DNA of 64,000 nt from Coprinellus micaceus. Its lineage: Eukaryota; Basidiomycota; Agaricomycetes; Agaricales; Psathyrellaceae. Position 1 is the stretch's first letter, and every line of letters begins with the position of its first letter. The notes under the pieces were generated by a model, which did not search any database, was not told the DNA's origin, and was given only the letters and a program-made list of their open reading frames with translations. A program made the position numbers and the translations under genes. This document shows, piece by piece, positions 12,656-23,701 of this stretch. The DNA lies in assembly GCA_951394405.1 (NCBI GenBank), contig OX596345.1, positions 868,001-932,000 of the forward strand, written 5' to 3'.

Positions 12656-15600
12656 ATGGATCCCCAAGGTCAAAACTCACGACGCCACGAACCCGGACAA
12701 GAGGCCACCCTCACCCCACAGTCAGTCCCGAACTCTCAGGCCCAAAATCGCAGCCCCGGACTGCCCCTAGCACACGCTGAAGAAAGCACCCCACATAGCG
12801 CCCGCAATCCCTTCCGTTTTCTACGGGAGATGGCCGTAGCATCCCTGGAGGATAATACGGTGTCGACAGGCATACCCTCCAGTGTCCAGAGTGGAAGCCA
12901 GATGATGGGTCATCAGCGCCGCCCTACCAACCTCCTGGGGTTGCCCAGGTACTCGACTCTGTCACCTGCTGTCCACGGCATGCACCAAGTCGAAAGTTTA
13001 GGCTCCGCTGCTAGCGCTAATGTGACGTCGCCTGTGCCACGCTACACCGCACGGGACTATGTTGATGTCCTTGCCGAAAAACAAGGCATTTTCGCCTCGA
13101 GTGTGGCTCCGGTCGCCGAACTGGACGAGAAATCTGAGTTGCGATCCTCACCTGTGCAGGAACAGCATCCTTCGCTGCCCTTTGGCAGAGATGTGGACGC
13201 CAACGTCGCAGAGATGCATAACGCTGGGCCTTACGACGATCTGAACATGTCAGAAGAAATATCCCACCTAGTTGCCATCGACACCAAAGAGTACGAGCGG
13301 TACAAGAGGGCTTATTGCTAGTAAGCAGCCATCACCCAGTTTCTCTGAAGATGGCCAGACACTCACCTACGATTGATGTGTAGTCCCGAGAAGTTCTATG
13401 AACAAGGTCGCCCAACCATTGATCCCTTGACAAGGTCCTTCGGAGGGCCTCCACCACCCCCAGGCTGGAAGGCCTTCATCCACCCAGAGGGGGCGCGCTA
13501 CTTCTATTACGATGATCCTAACTACGTACGTGCTTACCTTGACTCGACGGAATTTCCAGTTGAGAGTTGCATATAGCCAGTTGCAGTGCTCACTGAAGCC
13601 TGGCTGCACGACAAAGAGCAGTGTGCTCACATTCACAGATATATGACCTGGATCTTTGGGTACATGGAGGATCACGACATCTCTTTCCGCAAGACGACAC
13701 CCTCTCAATATGTACCACCCTCATCTAGAAAGAAGCGACGAACGCGCAATGGTAGCGCTCACTTCCGGTGTGCACCATCAAATGATCCTTTTGACGATTC
13801 CTACCCTCAGCATCTCGCGGCGACCGTCCTTGTTCTTGATATCCGCTTGACAGGGAACACCGGATACTACTTCGTGGACCACCGCACGCAGACGCTCTTC
13901 TGGCTCGAACCATATGACTACTCCGTAGCGGTGGGCGAAGTGCATACAGACTACTCCACTACCCTGATCGGGCTGGAGATGAAAAGCCATTATTGGACAC
14001 ACAACGACTTGTTCCCACATCTTTACGAACTAGAGGAAAAAGACATCCAGGAAGTGGACGATATGGTTGGATTCGCAATTGGCGATGCATTGACGAGCTT
14101 GACTGGATCTGCGACGATTTTCAACCCGGAACAATTAAAGCAACTCCAGAAGATCATCCACCGCTATGACATGAAGAGATGGGAGAGGAGAAGAAAAAGC
14201 GTCGGTGAAAGAAGGATGATCTGTCGGGTCCTCGCCGACATCTGTGAGTGCTTCCTCTTACCCACTCGGGCCGTCTCCTCATTTGATTGTGTCCTAGATC
14301 ATGAACGATTCCTCAATCTCTACGGCGAACGAGGTGCCCGTTTGAACAATAATCAATCTATCCACTACTCCCCACATCGGCGGAAGAAATACGTCTCGGC
14401 TCCTTCGTTCTCGTCACAAACATCGGCATGGTACAAGCGCCTTTTCCAATCCCCATTTAAGTCAAAATCCCATCTCGACTACGAAGACGACGGCCAAAGC
14501 CAAGGCGAGAACGTCATCGACGCCGATCCCCCCATAGATGGAGCCACCAAGGATATGTATCGCAACTCAATATGGATGAACCTTCTTTCATTGGTGATGT
14601 TTGGCGGCCCAGGCGTCCATATGAGGAGACTGAGGGATATGACCGTCGACAGGGTGGTGAGCAAGACCGTCTTGGCAAAGTACATGGAGAGGATGCTGGA
14701 GGAGTGGAGAGACGTGACCCTCTATGGAACGGTGTTGCTTGGGGCGAATGTATCCTTCCTTACAATCCAAAGTGTGGACGAAGCGGGGGTTGCAGGACCC
14801 CAACGGACGCCATCGCAGCGCGCAAGCTATTTCTCGATTTTGGCCAGTATGGGGACGATCGTATCCAGCTTCATGTTGTTGGGCAGGCATCGAGAGGTGG
14901 CAGATGTGAGTAACCCCTTCGCAAACCCCTACCAACCATACTCATATGTGCGCAGTACACGTTCATAGCCCACCGCAGTAACTCACGGTGGGGGCTCGAA
15001 TCCCTTGCTTTGATGTACGGCATGCCGTTCTCCCTCGCAATTTGGGCGTAAGTGGTCCCCTTTCACACTCTTCGCCGATCAGGGGCTAAACTGGATACGT
15101 AGGATTATATCCTTCTTCATGTCTTTTGCGATCCTCTGGTTCGACAACACTGACTACGTCGTCATGGGACTCGTCGGTTCTTTCTCCCTCCTCTTCGCCT
15201 TCTTCCTTTTCTGGGCGATCCTCGCGCCGTACGAAAAACAGCCGTACGAATTTTTTGTCTCAAAGGCAGCCGATCGAGTGCGAAGAGTGGGGAAGAAGTC
15301 TATGAAAGCGGTTCGGTCGATGACCAAGAGATTGTCGACGGCTGGAGGGATACCGCAGGCGGAACCGACTTCGCCTTCTAGTGAAAGGGCCAAGTCTTTG
15401 CCAAACCCTGAGCTCCACCCAAACGATGGGGGTATGCCTGATATGCGGACATCGATGTCCTCTTCGGTTACCAGACGAATTTCAGGAACCTACAAACAGC
15501 ATAGGAGGACCTGGAGCGAGACTCCGAGTGCCACCATCGAGGGGGACGGGGACCCGCCTGATACCAAAAAGAGTTCTTTGGACACGGGCCAGCCTCCGGA

Positions 15601-15670
15601 AGGGGCGCAAGTCGACGCGGAAAAGGCTCCTTCGGCAGGGAAGGGAGCGCGGTTTTATTCACCAGTATAG
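12656..15670 (+). CDS. WW-like domain and multi-span membrane protein of unknown function, 913 residues
   Basis: Six exons (12656..13320, 13384..13525, 13577..14243, 14298..14905, 14956..15047, 15103..15670) join in frame. The first 220 residues are disordered. Near residue 250 there is a WW-like half (PPPPPGWKAFIHPEGARYFYY). A second WW-like segment near 370 (GYYFVDHRTQTLFWLEPYD) carries the strand and terminal W-x-x-P pattern. The region from about 590 on has hydrophobic segments: one near MNLLSLVMFGG, SFLTIQ, YFSILASMGTIVSSFMLL, MPFSLAIWAIISFFMSFAILW and VMGLVGSFSLLFAFFLFWAIL. A basic Ser-rich cytosolic tail ends the protein. This arrangement fits a mushroom-specific hypothetical family. 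A signalling or scaffold role through proline-rich partners is only an inference. Confidence 0.8.
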
Positions 15671-18600
15671 GTTTCCAGTCGAGCACGACTATTTATGCGC
15701 CCTATTTCACGGGTAGAACGGTGACGAATTCTTGTATGTATTATGTATCATTAGACCCGACCACCGGCTGTATGTACCCTGAGAGACTGTCTATTATATT
15801 AACATTATCACCGCTGCTTTTCAGATATGGCTGCCCAGGTAAACGAAGCGTACGAGCTGGTACGAACTATCGGACGCTTTCCCGCGAACAGGCGCTTAAA
15901 ACTGGGCCTCCGTCGAGTGACGGCCTCGAGTCGGTTCGCCTCGCCCAGATTTACAAAGCGCCTCAAACCCATTTTGCCTGCGGGCGACTCACCTCGTTGA
16001 TCGTCAAATGGAGTGAAGGCCCCTACACCCTCGTAATGGTGTCAGGGTAACCTCCGAACTCATCGCCAGAAGTGTGACTCCAGTAAGGAGCAGTTTCAAG
16101 CGCTGGAGACACGTACCCCGGACTAGGTCGTTGAATCACAGTAGAAGTTGTTCGCTTTGAGGCCTCCCCTTTCAGGACCAAGAGAGGACTAAAAGTCTAA
16201 GCCACCTTAATGCTAGTTTCCCCAAGGGACATTGTACTTTTTCGGTTCAAGAGAGTTCAAGAGCCAGTAGATTCCCATCCCTACGTTGAGAACCATGAGA
16301 ATAAGAACCCTACTCCACTACGAGAAGAGCACAAACCTACCTCATTCATAGCTTCTTCACTTGCGTCTTCAATTGGGTCCACCAGACCTACCTCATTCCA
16401 GAGCTTCTTCAACCGCTTCTTCAATTGGTCCCACTAAACATTCCAGAGCTTCCTCACTTCTCATTGAGAGCATCTCTAGGTTCCTGTTCCCCTTCGCGGT
16501 TCCTTAGTGCCTCTTCTTCATTATATACGTCGCGGAAGCGCTGGAATTTGACAGTGTGGGCTGGAGTGTTTCCCGGTTGTCCGGGCAGGTTCTAGTAACA
16601 GCGTGGAGAAGTCCATAGGCCATACTGTGCTGTTAACGGGCGCTTAACATACCCCTCCGGTCCTGTGGATATGGAGTACAGGGTCTCGAGTAAAGGGCCA
16701 TATACAGTACCAAGCCGAGGGCGCTTATTTCCGCCCAGACCGGCCGGATGAAATGATAGAGCCAAAAACGGGCTATGGGAGACCCTACAGCTCGTACAAC
16801 AGGTTATGACCACCTCCGTGACTCCTGTTTTGTCCTGTGCCACAATCACTGCGCTTCGAAGAACTTCGACGTGTAGAAGTGCATGGCGGGCCCGCTGCGG
16901 TCTGTAGAGCCACTTCTAGCCTTGTGAGAGAGCGACTGGCTTGGTTCGCGGGTTAGCCACGCGGCTTCAGAAAAAGAGAGGCTCACCGGACAGGATGACA
17001 TGTAAACTAACATACCACGCCACCATCAAAGCCAGTGGGGCATCGGGAAGGTGGAGAGCCGCAGATAGAATGGCTTCGGAGTGGCTTCAGTGCGCACTGA
17101 TATTTGAAGGCTTGTTTGTCAACCCCGGTAACGTCAGTGTATTATGACACGAATCGCCGTGTAGTAGAGCACTGTGCACAAGCCAATGATAAGGCAACAG
17201 CATCAGAAAGTATAGGCAGAGCATACTCAGACGAGTGATTGTTGTTAGACGAAGGTGTGGTCGAGGCAGATGAACAGTCAAGACAGCATCAAACAGCTGG
17301 GTAGGCGTCAATCTCTATTGACTTCAACACCTCTACTCGACGACGCACACCCTGTAATAATCTGTCAAACATTTCAATTGAATCCTGGAGAAGGTTCTAG
17401 GACCTCGTGGATGGGTGGGATCCAACAGACGGAACAGACTGCAGTGGAAGATATTTCAGGCGGGAGCCAGAGATCTGACACTGGGAGGCAGATCGCGTTC
17501 CATGCCATGGTTGGCCCTGCCAATCAGCGCGACTATACCGTGACGTCCTGAGAGAGTCCAGATACGAATACGAGCTGTGTACGTTCCATGGGCGACTAGA
17601 TTCTCAATTACTGAGGATTCATCCCATCGGTGTGAACCACCCCACCAGGTACAAGATCGGCACCTAAGTGCGAAGGTTCAATGTCAGATCCAAGGTTCCT
17701 GAGGATAGATAAGAGACCACATACCTCAAAATTTCCATACCATACGTTTCGGAAATGAAAAACGGCGGAGGCGATCGAAGTGCTCGCCTCCGCACCAGCC
17801 TAATCTAATTTCCGCTAGTGTCTTACTGAAATATGACTGTGAGACTACGAAGAGAAGAGAAGAACTCAACGAGTGCCGTACCTGTACCTTTCTTCGAATC
17901 CCACCGCCCTGTTTCCGATGCCTATGATGTGAAGAGCATACGCGTGGGCTGTACTGGACAGGAGATGGTAGAACCTGTGAACCTTGTCATTAACGGAAAA
18001 CCCGAACCTTATCCGTGTCGCTGTCAGTACATGTGCCCAAACACCACTGATCCATCGGGGTGTTGCTACCCGCATACGACATCGAGGAGATAACCAGGTC
18101 ATTTAGAGGATTAGACATGGACATAATCCCCGAGCCTCGGTCTCGAGATCGAGGAGACTGTTCGCGACAAGCAACTCCGAGACGGCAAACCCGAGTGAGG
18201 TCCACCCGCGACGGTGACATGAGAGATATGAAGTGGGATGACAGAAAACACAAGGAGGATATGACCTGCCAGATGGAAGGAAAGTTGTGAATGGGATCAA
18301 TTGGAAGGGCGTGTAGCCGAGCAGCGGGAGAAAGTACGGGTGAGTTCTAGAATGTGAATGCGATGGTGTTAACAACGCTTCTGTGAGCATTTGGTATGAG
18401 AAACACCACCCTTACCTCCACTGGTGTTGCACGAGGCGGTGGGGTGTGTGATCGCGGCAACGCAATCGTGCGCAAAAAGATCTCGAAAACGGCCCAAGGC
18501 GGGTGGGTAGACGACTGTCCGAAACTGAGAGCGAAGGGAACTCTTCAAGATGGGACGCAAGAGGTGAAACCAAAAGAAATACATTTGCGGTTGACTGCAG

Positions 18601-18901
18601 GCGGGCGAAGCCAGTACTCACAAGAACACACAGGCGCAGATTAGCGATACAAAAACCACGGAGCAAAGTGTCGAAAAGGAGGGGGAAACACCGAATGGCG
18701 GGGAGATATGAGGGAGGACGAAGCGCACAAGCAAAGCGACCACCACCGCCTACACCGACGCCCCGATAGTCCCCTCCCCGGCCATGGCATCCAGTCCAAT
18801 TCTTTTTCAACCTCTCCCTCCCCGTCCTCGTCTTCAACATGCCTGGTTATCCCCCACTCCCCAACGCCGACCCCATCTCCGATCCACCAGAATCCGGGAG
18901 T
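15671..18901. other. Gene-free stretch of about 3.2 kb
   Basis: This lies between the 3' ends of the WW/membrane gene and of EGD1, so both flanking genes end into it. Short open frames occur on both strands but lack family similarity, good start context or convincing splice partners. A degenerate tandem repeat is at 16335-16468. The codon-like periodicity of neighbouring genes is absent. It may hold untranslated RNA or decayed element sequence; I could not identify either. Confidence 0.5.
16335..16468. repeat. Degenerate tandem repeat, about 50-bp unit, 2.6 copies
   Basis: Unit 1 (16335-16385) and unit 2 (16386-16435) both begin ACCTACCTCATTC. Both carry AGCTTCTTCA and TCTTCAATTGG at matching places. 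A third partial copy (ATTCCAGAGCTTC..TCA) follows to about 16468. The copies differ by substitutions and a few indels. Pyrimidine-rich sequence dominates the + strand. No reading frame is kept through the units. Confidence 0.7.
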
Positions 18902-19583
18902 TTAGTCGAGGTTCTCCTTGGCATCGGCCTCAACGTCGAAGTTCTCGACGAGATCGGGGACATCGTCGTCATCATCATCGTCGGCACCAACTGCTTGCCG
19001 TTGCTGACCCTGCTGGATGGCCTGGTAGGACTCGGCGAGCTTGCGGAGCGACGCGAGGGAATCAGGACCGAGCTGGTTCAGGATGCCGGGAACGAGCTCA
19101 GTGAGCTCCTTCACGTGTCCGGTTCCGTAGATCGCAAAGGTGTTGGCAGAGATAGCGGCGTGAACTAAAATCGTAGAAATCGAGGACAAAATCGCATATA
19201 ATCAGGACATCGGACACGAGTCAAAGCAGCGGAATGCGGCGCACCTTTTGGCGCAGTGAAGTGCAAAACGTTTCCGTCCTCCTGGAACATGTTGACCTCC
19301 TCAACTCCGGGAATGGGCTGCACATTCAATTTCTTGAGGGCTCCCTGCAGCTTTTTGTCGTCCTGGGCGCCCGAGGGCTTGGATTTCCGCACAACCTTTC
19401 GTCGAACCGAGCCCTTGCCGCCTATTTGATATTGAAAAAACGTTCCATTGCGACTTGTCAGAGCAGCTCGTTGTCGTGCACCCTCCCATGCGGCCTGGAC
19501 CGGGATGCAACGCGGAGAAAGCGCTCACCAATCCTGTTCGCAGCAGCTGCAGCCTGCAGCTTGGCCAGCTTGGTCTTGTCCAT
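18902..19583 (-). CDS. EGD1: Nascent polypeptide-associated complex subunit beta (BTF3 family), 164 residues
   Basis: The model is complement(18902..19164, 19245..19421, 19529..19583). Beta-NAC pairs with alpha-NAC at the ribosomal exit tunnel, binds nascent chains and limits mis-targeting. The N-terminus has the ribosome-binding basic motif ([13 protein letters not shown]). The NAC domain follows ([59 protein letters not shown]). An Asp-rich tail closes the protein. Length is typical of Egd1/BTF3. The gene diverges from the acetyltransferase at 19886 over a 302-base shared promoter region. Confidence 0.97.
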
Positions 19584-19836
19584 GTTCACTGAGGGGTAGA
19601 CTCGTTACTCAGCGCCCGTGGGGGGTTCCAGGTCGACGATGATGATGTCCCGAACGAATTAAGGTTTAGAATACAAAGTCAGCTCGGACACTGCCGGCCG
19701 CTGGTGCTTGGACTCTTACTTTCCATTCACTCCTGCTCGTTCCTGGCCACACCATCCGTGAATGCGATTGAAAATAGAGCAAACCCTCTATTCTCGTCCT
19801 TCATGGGCAGGCGCTGAGTCAGTTGGTGGGAGACGC

Positions 19837-19844
19837 TTTATAAG
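19837..19844 (+). promoter_or_regulatory. TATA-like box of the acetyltransferase gene
   Basis: TTTATAAG lies 42 bases before the ATG at 19886. It is in the 302-base region shared with the divergent EGD1 gene. Assignment rests on motif and spacing only. Confidence 0.35.
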
Positions 19845-19885
19845 AGGGGAACTCGCGCCGAACCGGCCGAATTTCGCCCCTGTCC

Positions 19886-20734
19886 ATGTCTTCCTCGTAT
19901 CATATCAGGCCTGCTCGTCCAGAGGACGTCGTGCGTAGTTCAACATCTGGGCATGCCGCCGGACCCTTCTGACTGCCTCTAGGACGACATCCTCGCCCTC
20001 ATAACCGATCTTGTAAGTCTCCACCCGTCAGCGCAAGATCCAGGCAGCTGAGAGCCCTACAGGCGATCTATGAGAAAGAACCAGATGCTGTAAAAGCAAC
20101 CCCAGAGTTGGTGAGCTGAACCACCTCTCTGTCTGGTTTGCGAAGATCTCTTCTGAACGCGACGCGGTTCATTCACAGTTGCGTAAGAACCTCTTCGGTG
20201 AGAGCCCTTACGCCCACGCATTGCTCGCCTTCACCGGTTCCGCCGACGCGAAGGGAGAAGCCGTGGGCCTCGCGCTCTATTTCTTCAACTATTCCACGTG
20301 GACCGGAAAGCCAGGTCTCTATGTAAGTATCGCCATCGCGATGGAACGCGAGATTCCGCGAACGTTGATACCTTCTTGCGACCAGCTCGAGGATTTGTAC
20401 GTGAAGCAGGACCAGCGTTCCCTGGGCGTCGGAAAGGCGCTGTTCAGAGAGCTGGGCCGCGTCGCTGAAGACAAGGTAAGCCCAGCGACGTCCGCCAAAG
20501 GGACTCGATACTTACACCGCGTCAGGGCTGCTCCCGAATGGATTGGGTTGTCTTGACCGTAAGTCCCTACCCCAGATCTGCCATCCAATATGACCATGGC
20601 TGATCTATCGGCACCAGTGGAACCAGCCGTCCATCGACTTCTACGAGAAGCGCCTGGGGGCAAGACGCATGTCCGACTGGGTGGGCATGAGGCTCGAAGA
20701 GGCAGGAATTGCAGATCTGAGGAATCTCGTCTGA
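19886..20734 (+). CDS. GNAT-family N-acetyltransferase, diamine acetyltransferase-like, 168 residues
   Basis: Seven short exons (19886..19930, 19983..20012, 20063..20110, 20179..20322, 20386..20475, 20526..20558, 20618..20734) join in frame. The protein spans a complete GNAT fold: IRPARPEDVVDDILALI at the start, ALYFFNYSTWTGKPGLYLEDL in the centre, and the acetyl-CoA loop QRSLGVGKALFREL. It ends with WNQPSIDFYEKRLGARR. The length and the FFNYSTW and LYLEDLYV blocks are those of spermidine/spermine (SAT-like) and thialysine acetyltransferases. These move acetyl from acetyl-CoA to a primary amine. The exact amine substrate cannot be read from the sequence. Confidence 0.92.
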
Positions 20735-20910
20735 GAGCAGCGGTTTGTCTCGCGTTCGCTCCCCTCAATGATCAGCACTCCGAGATCGTGTCCGGGTCGG
20801 ATGATCGGACAACCGCTCGTCTTAGCACAGCGTACGACTTGAGGTAAAGCAAATGATAACGTCGACAAGAGGGAATATTATGATATACATCTTGGTATTG
20901 TGTCGCCATA

Positions 20911-21738
20911 TTAGACGCCATCGTAGCTGGCACCTCCAGCCTAGTCGCGTTACATAGGTGAACAAGGGACCGACCAGAGACAACATGCATGGACGTACTT
21001 TCCGCATTTTCGTAACGATACCGTCCTCATTCAGATCTTCCTTCTCTCGCGCTGCCACTTCAATGGAGTACACCCGCAGCACGTTCTTGACGTCGGCGGT
21101 GTGCACGGAGATCTAGGAAAACAACGGGCGTCAGCTCAATGTGGATCGCCCCGAGAAGAATCTCCCGCCTCCGAGCGCACATACCTTGGCCTTGCGCATC
21201 ACCTTGCAGCCAGAACCGATCCAAACCTATATGGATTAGAGCACGAACGTCATATCAAAAAGAGACGTGGACGTTGATATCGGAAGAGGTTAGATACTGA
21301 AAATGTACTTCGGAAACGATGGGAAAGGGGGGAATGAACGGACCACGAGCGCAAACTTCTCTCTGACGGACTCCTTGTCGTTCGAGTAACTGACTCGGAC
21401 ATACCCAAACGAGGCTTTCGAGTCCTCGAGAAGCTCCGTAAACTCGCTTAGCCCCCCCGTCCCCGTCTTGGTGACCTTGAGCTTGTCGGATCGGTCAGAT
21501 TCGTAGTCGAGCAAGACGAAGTTCGTTTCTGACTTGTCATTTCGGACATCGAGGTAAGCTGGGAACATAGATCCAAAGGTATTAGTGGAATGAAACCCAA
21601 ATGTGTTCGCTACCGCAGCCCCTAACTCCCGCCCCAGCGCCTACATGGTCGCGTGCGGGCACGGCAGCGGCGAGCTGAATGTGAGCGCTGTGAACTGCAC
21701 TCACCCTCGACGATAGCTGGATCCGACACGTCTGCCAT
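20911..21738 (-). CDS. ADF-H domain protein, coactosin-like, 144 residues
   Basis: The model is complement(20911..20940, 20999..21112, 21185..21226, 21344..21558, 21705..21738). The whole protein is one actin-depolymerising-factor homology domain of the coactosin type. It has DVRNDKSETNFVLLDYE near the start, FGYVRVSYSNDKESVREKFALVVWIG in the middle, and ISVHTADVKNVLRVYSIEV then KAGGASYDGV at the end. Coactosins bind F-actin and counter capping or cofilin. The intron after FALV uses a weak donor (GTCCGT), supported because frame and homology continue exactly across it. It shares a 233-base divergent promoter with the gene at 21972. Confidence 0.92.
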
Positions 21739-21971
21739 TGGGTCTACGGTCTCACAGAGGATGGTCTAGATACACGGGGAAGGGAGTCTGCTCGCAGGGG
21801 GTGGTCTGGTTGTTCTGTGTACGTTGCTCACAGCGACGAGCATCGCCCTCAATTGCGGTTATCTCTGTCCGAGCGGAGTCCCAAATTTAAAGATCCGGCT
21901 GATGCCAGCGGGGCGAGCAAATTCATTCAAGTCTTCCACCCTCGACCACGACGTTGTCGTAGTCAATCGCC

Positions 21972-22706
21972 ATGGCTTCATCCTCACTACGCAACTTTAT
22001 GAATCTGGGTCGCACTCTGTGCACGCGTCAACGCGTCTCACAGCTATATTCGCCCGATACCATGTCAATACGCACAGGAGCACTAGCAACAAGCACCAGA
22101 TCCTTTTCCCAATCTCGCGTCTCTGCTTCATATCCGGGGGAGGGAAGTAGAAGTCCCAGCCTCTCCGAACGGTCGCCAGCCCAACGCGTAAAGCCATCTC
22201 TGTCTATTTTAGAGGACGACGATGCGCCCGTGGATCTCTCGGAAGACAACGATATCGTCAATGGAGCTCGGCCAGGAACCGCCCCCCTCCACGCCCGCCG
22301 ACCTCCAGACGACCGGACTCCAGACGAATGGCGCAAACACCGTATCACGATGAAGGAGAAGTTCCCGGATGGGTGGGCACCCCCGCGCAAGATTTCGCGC
22401 GACGCGATGGACGGGCTGAGGCAGCTGAGGGCGCTTGACCCGGAGACTTTCACGACGGAGGTGCTGGCGGAGAGGTTCAAGATTAGTCCGGAGGGCGTGA
22501 GGAGGATATTGAAAAGCAAGTGGATGCCGTCGACGGACAGGAAGGATCAGTTGGTGAAGAGGGAGAAGACGGCGAGGGAACAGGCAATTGCTGCGAAGGC
22601 AACCAGACATAGGGAGGAGGCGTTATCGTTCGTGCAAAGGGAGAAGGAAGACCCCAATCGGGCACGGCGACGTAGATCAAGGGACGGGCTGTCGATGATG
22701 GGCTGA
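21972..22706 (+). CDS. RRG9: RRG9/neugrin-family mitochondrial protein, 244 residues
   Basis: This is a single exon. The N-terminus (about 50 residues) is rich in Ser, Arg and Leu with almost no acidic residues, which fits a mitochondrial targeting peptide. The conserved block at about 110-190 has DEWRKHRITMKEKFPDGW, PRKISRDAMDGLRQL, DPETFTTEVLAERF and SPEGVRRILKSKWMPS. This is the signature of yeast Rrg9 and animal neugrin. These proteins support mitochondrial genome maintenance or mitoribosome assembly and respiratory growth. The C-terminus is a basic charged helix. The ATG at 21972 begins the presequence-like region. Confidence 0.88.
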   Translation: MASSSLRNFMNLGRTLCTRQRVSQLYSPDTMSIRTGALATSTRSFSQSRVSASYPGEGSRSPSLSERSPAQRVKPSLSILEDDDAPVDLSEDNDIVNGARPGTAPLHARRPPDDRTPDEWRKHRITMKEKFPDGWAPPRKISRDAMDGLRQLRALDPETFTTEVLAERFKISPEGVRRILKSKWMPSTDRKDQLVKREKTAREQAIAAKATRHREEALSFVQREKEDPNRARRRRSRDGLSMMG

Positions 22707-23701
22707 ACACCGACTTAGAGTCGCTCAGCATATCTTACCTTTTCGTCGGTCATAAGTCAGGCACGGACGCTTGGTGCGTCCCAGCATCGTAGGCTACCCA
22801 CACTATAATACTAGCATAACCAAGGCTTGCTTGGAGTTAAATACTGTTTTCGATCCTCTACTATATACATGGCAATTGATCCTGTGGCGTTGATAGCCTC
22901 CTAAAGAGAAAAAAAGTCTAGCTACATAGGCGATTGAGTACACTACGATGCAGATGAAGATGAGGAGAACGTCCGGGGCAGATGCATAATCGGGCATGAG
23001 AAGGAATGGTAGGCCATATCGAGGACGGGAAGCGAGACCACCGAGAGGGAAATAACGATATCGGCCAAGTCTAAAGATAAACCGTATGGGATACATGGGG
23101 AGGGAGATGATGGTGACATGCTTAAGATGTTCGATAAATACAGTGCCGTGGATGAGATGGGTTGCTATACAGACAATCAGGAATCAGGAATCAGGAATCG
23201 TGAAGGAAGGAGGGAGGGAAGGGAGGAGAATAAAAAAGAGAATAAAGTAGATTGAAGGAGTGACATTGGCTCTTGGCTGGACCTTGACCTCGACGAGCGG
23301 ATATAGTTCGAGTTCGAGAGAGACGGTGCCTGCCGGAGGCGGCATATCGTAGTGAGCAATGCATGGTGAGGCTTGAAGCTTGAAGTCCTATGAATAACTT
23401 GACGAAACCGAATGGGTAGAGTCCGAGAGCGAATAAAACATGACTCCGTAATCGAAGTGAAAGAGAGGGTTCCCGGGGGATGGATCGAACCAAAGCAAGA
23501 AAGAAAGACGTGGAGGTTGGGCGGTGTTGGAGACCCCATAGATATGGTCATATGCTGGGTAATCGCGGCGCGGCGGCGGGATAAATAAGTTCTTCTCTTC
23601 ATCGCTTGGATGTGGATATGCCTTCTAGAACTTCTCGTAGGCGCGCAGAAACGGAGGCTCGGAGGGAAGGGTGGGGGAAGGGTGTCACGAGCGGGCGACG
23701 A
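22707..23701. other. Intergenic region between convergent genes
   Basis: About 1 kb lies between the RRG9 and P450 stop codons. Both 3' UTRs should lie here. A short simple repeat (three tandem copies of a 7-base TCAGGAA unit) is near 23178-23200, followed by a purine-rich run to about 23250. No gene was recognised. Confidence 0.5.
23178..23200. repeat. Simple 7-base tandem repeat
   Basis: The unit TCAGGAA occurs three times in a row with a trailing partial copy. It is in the convergent intergenic region downstream of the P450 stop. Confidence 0.75.
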
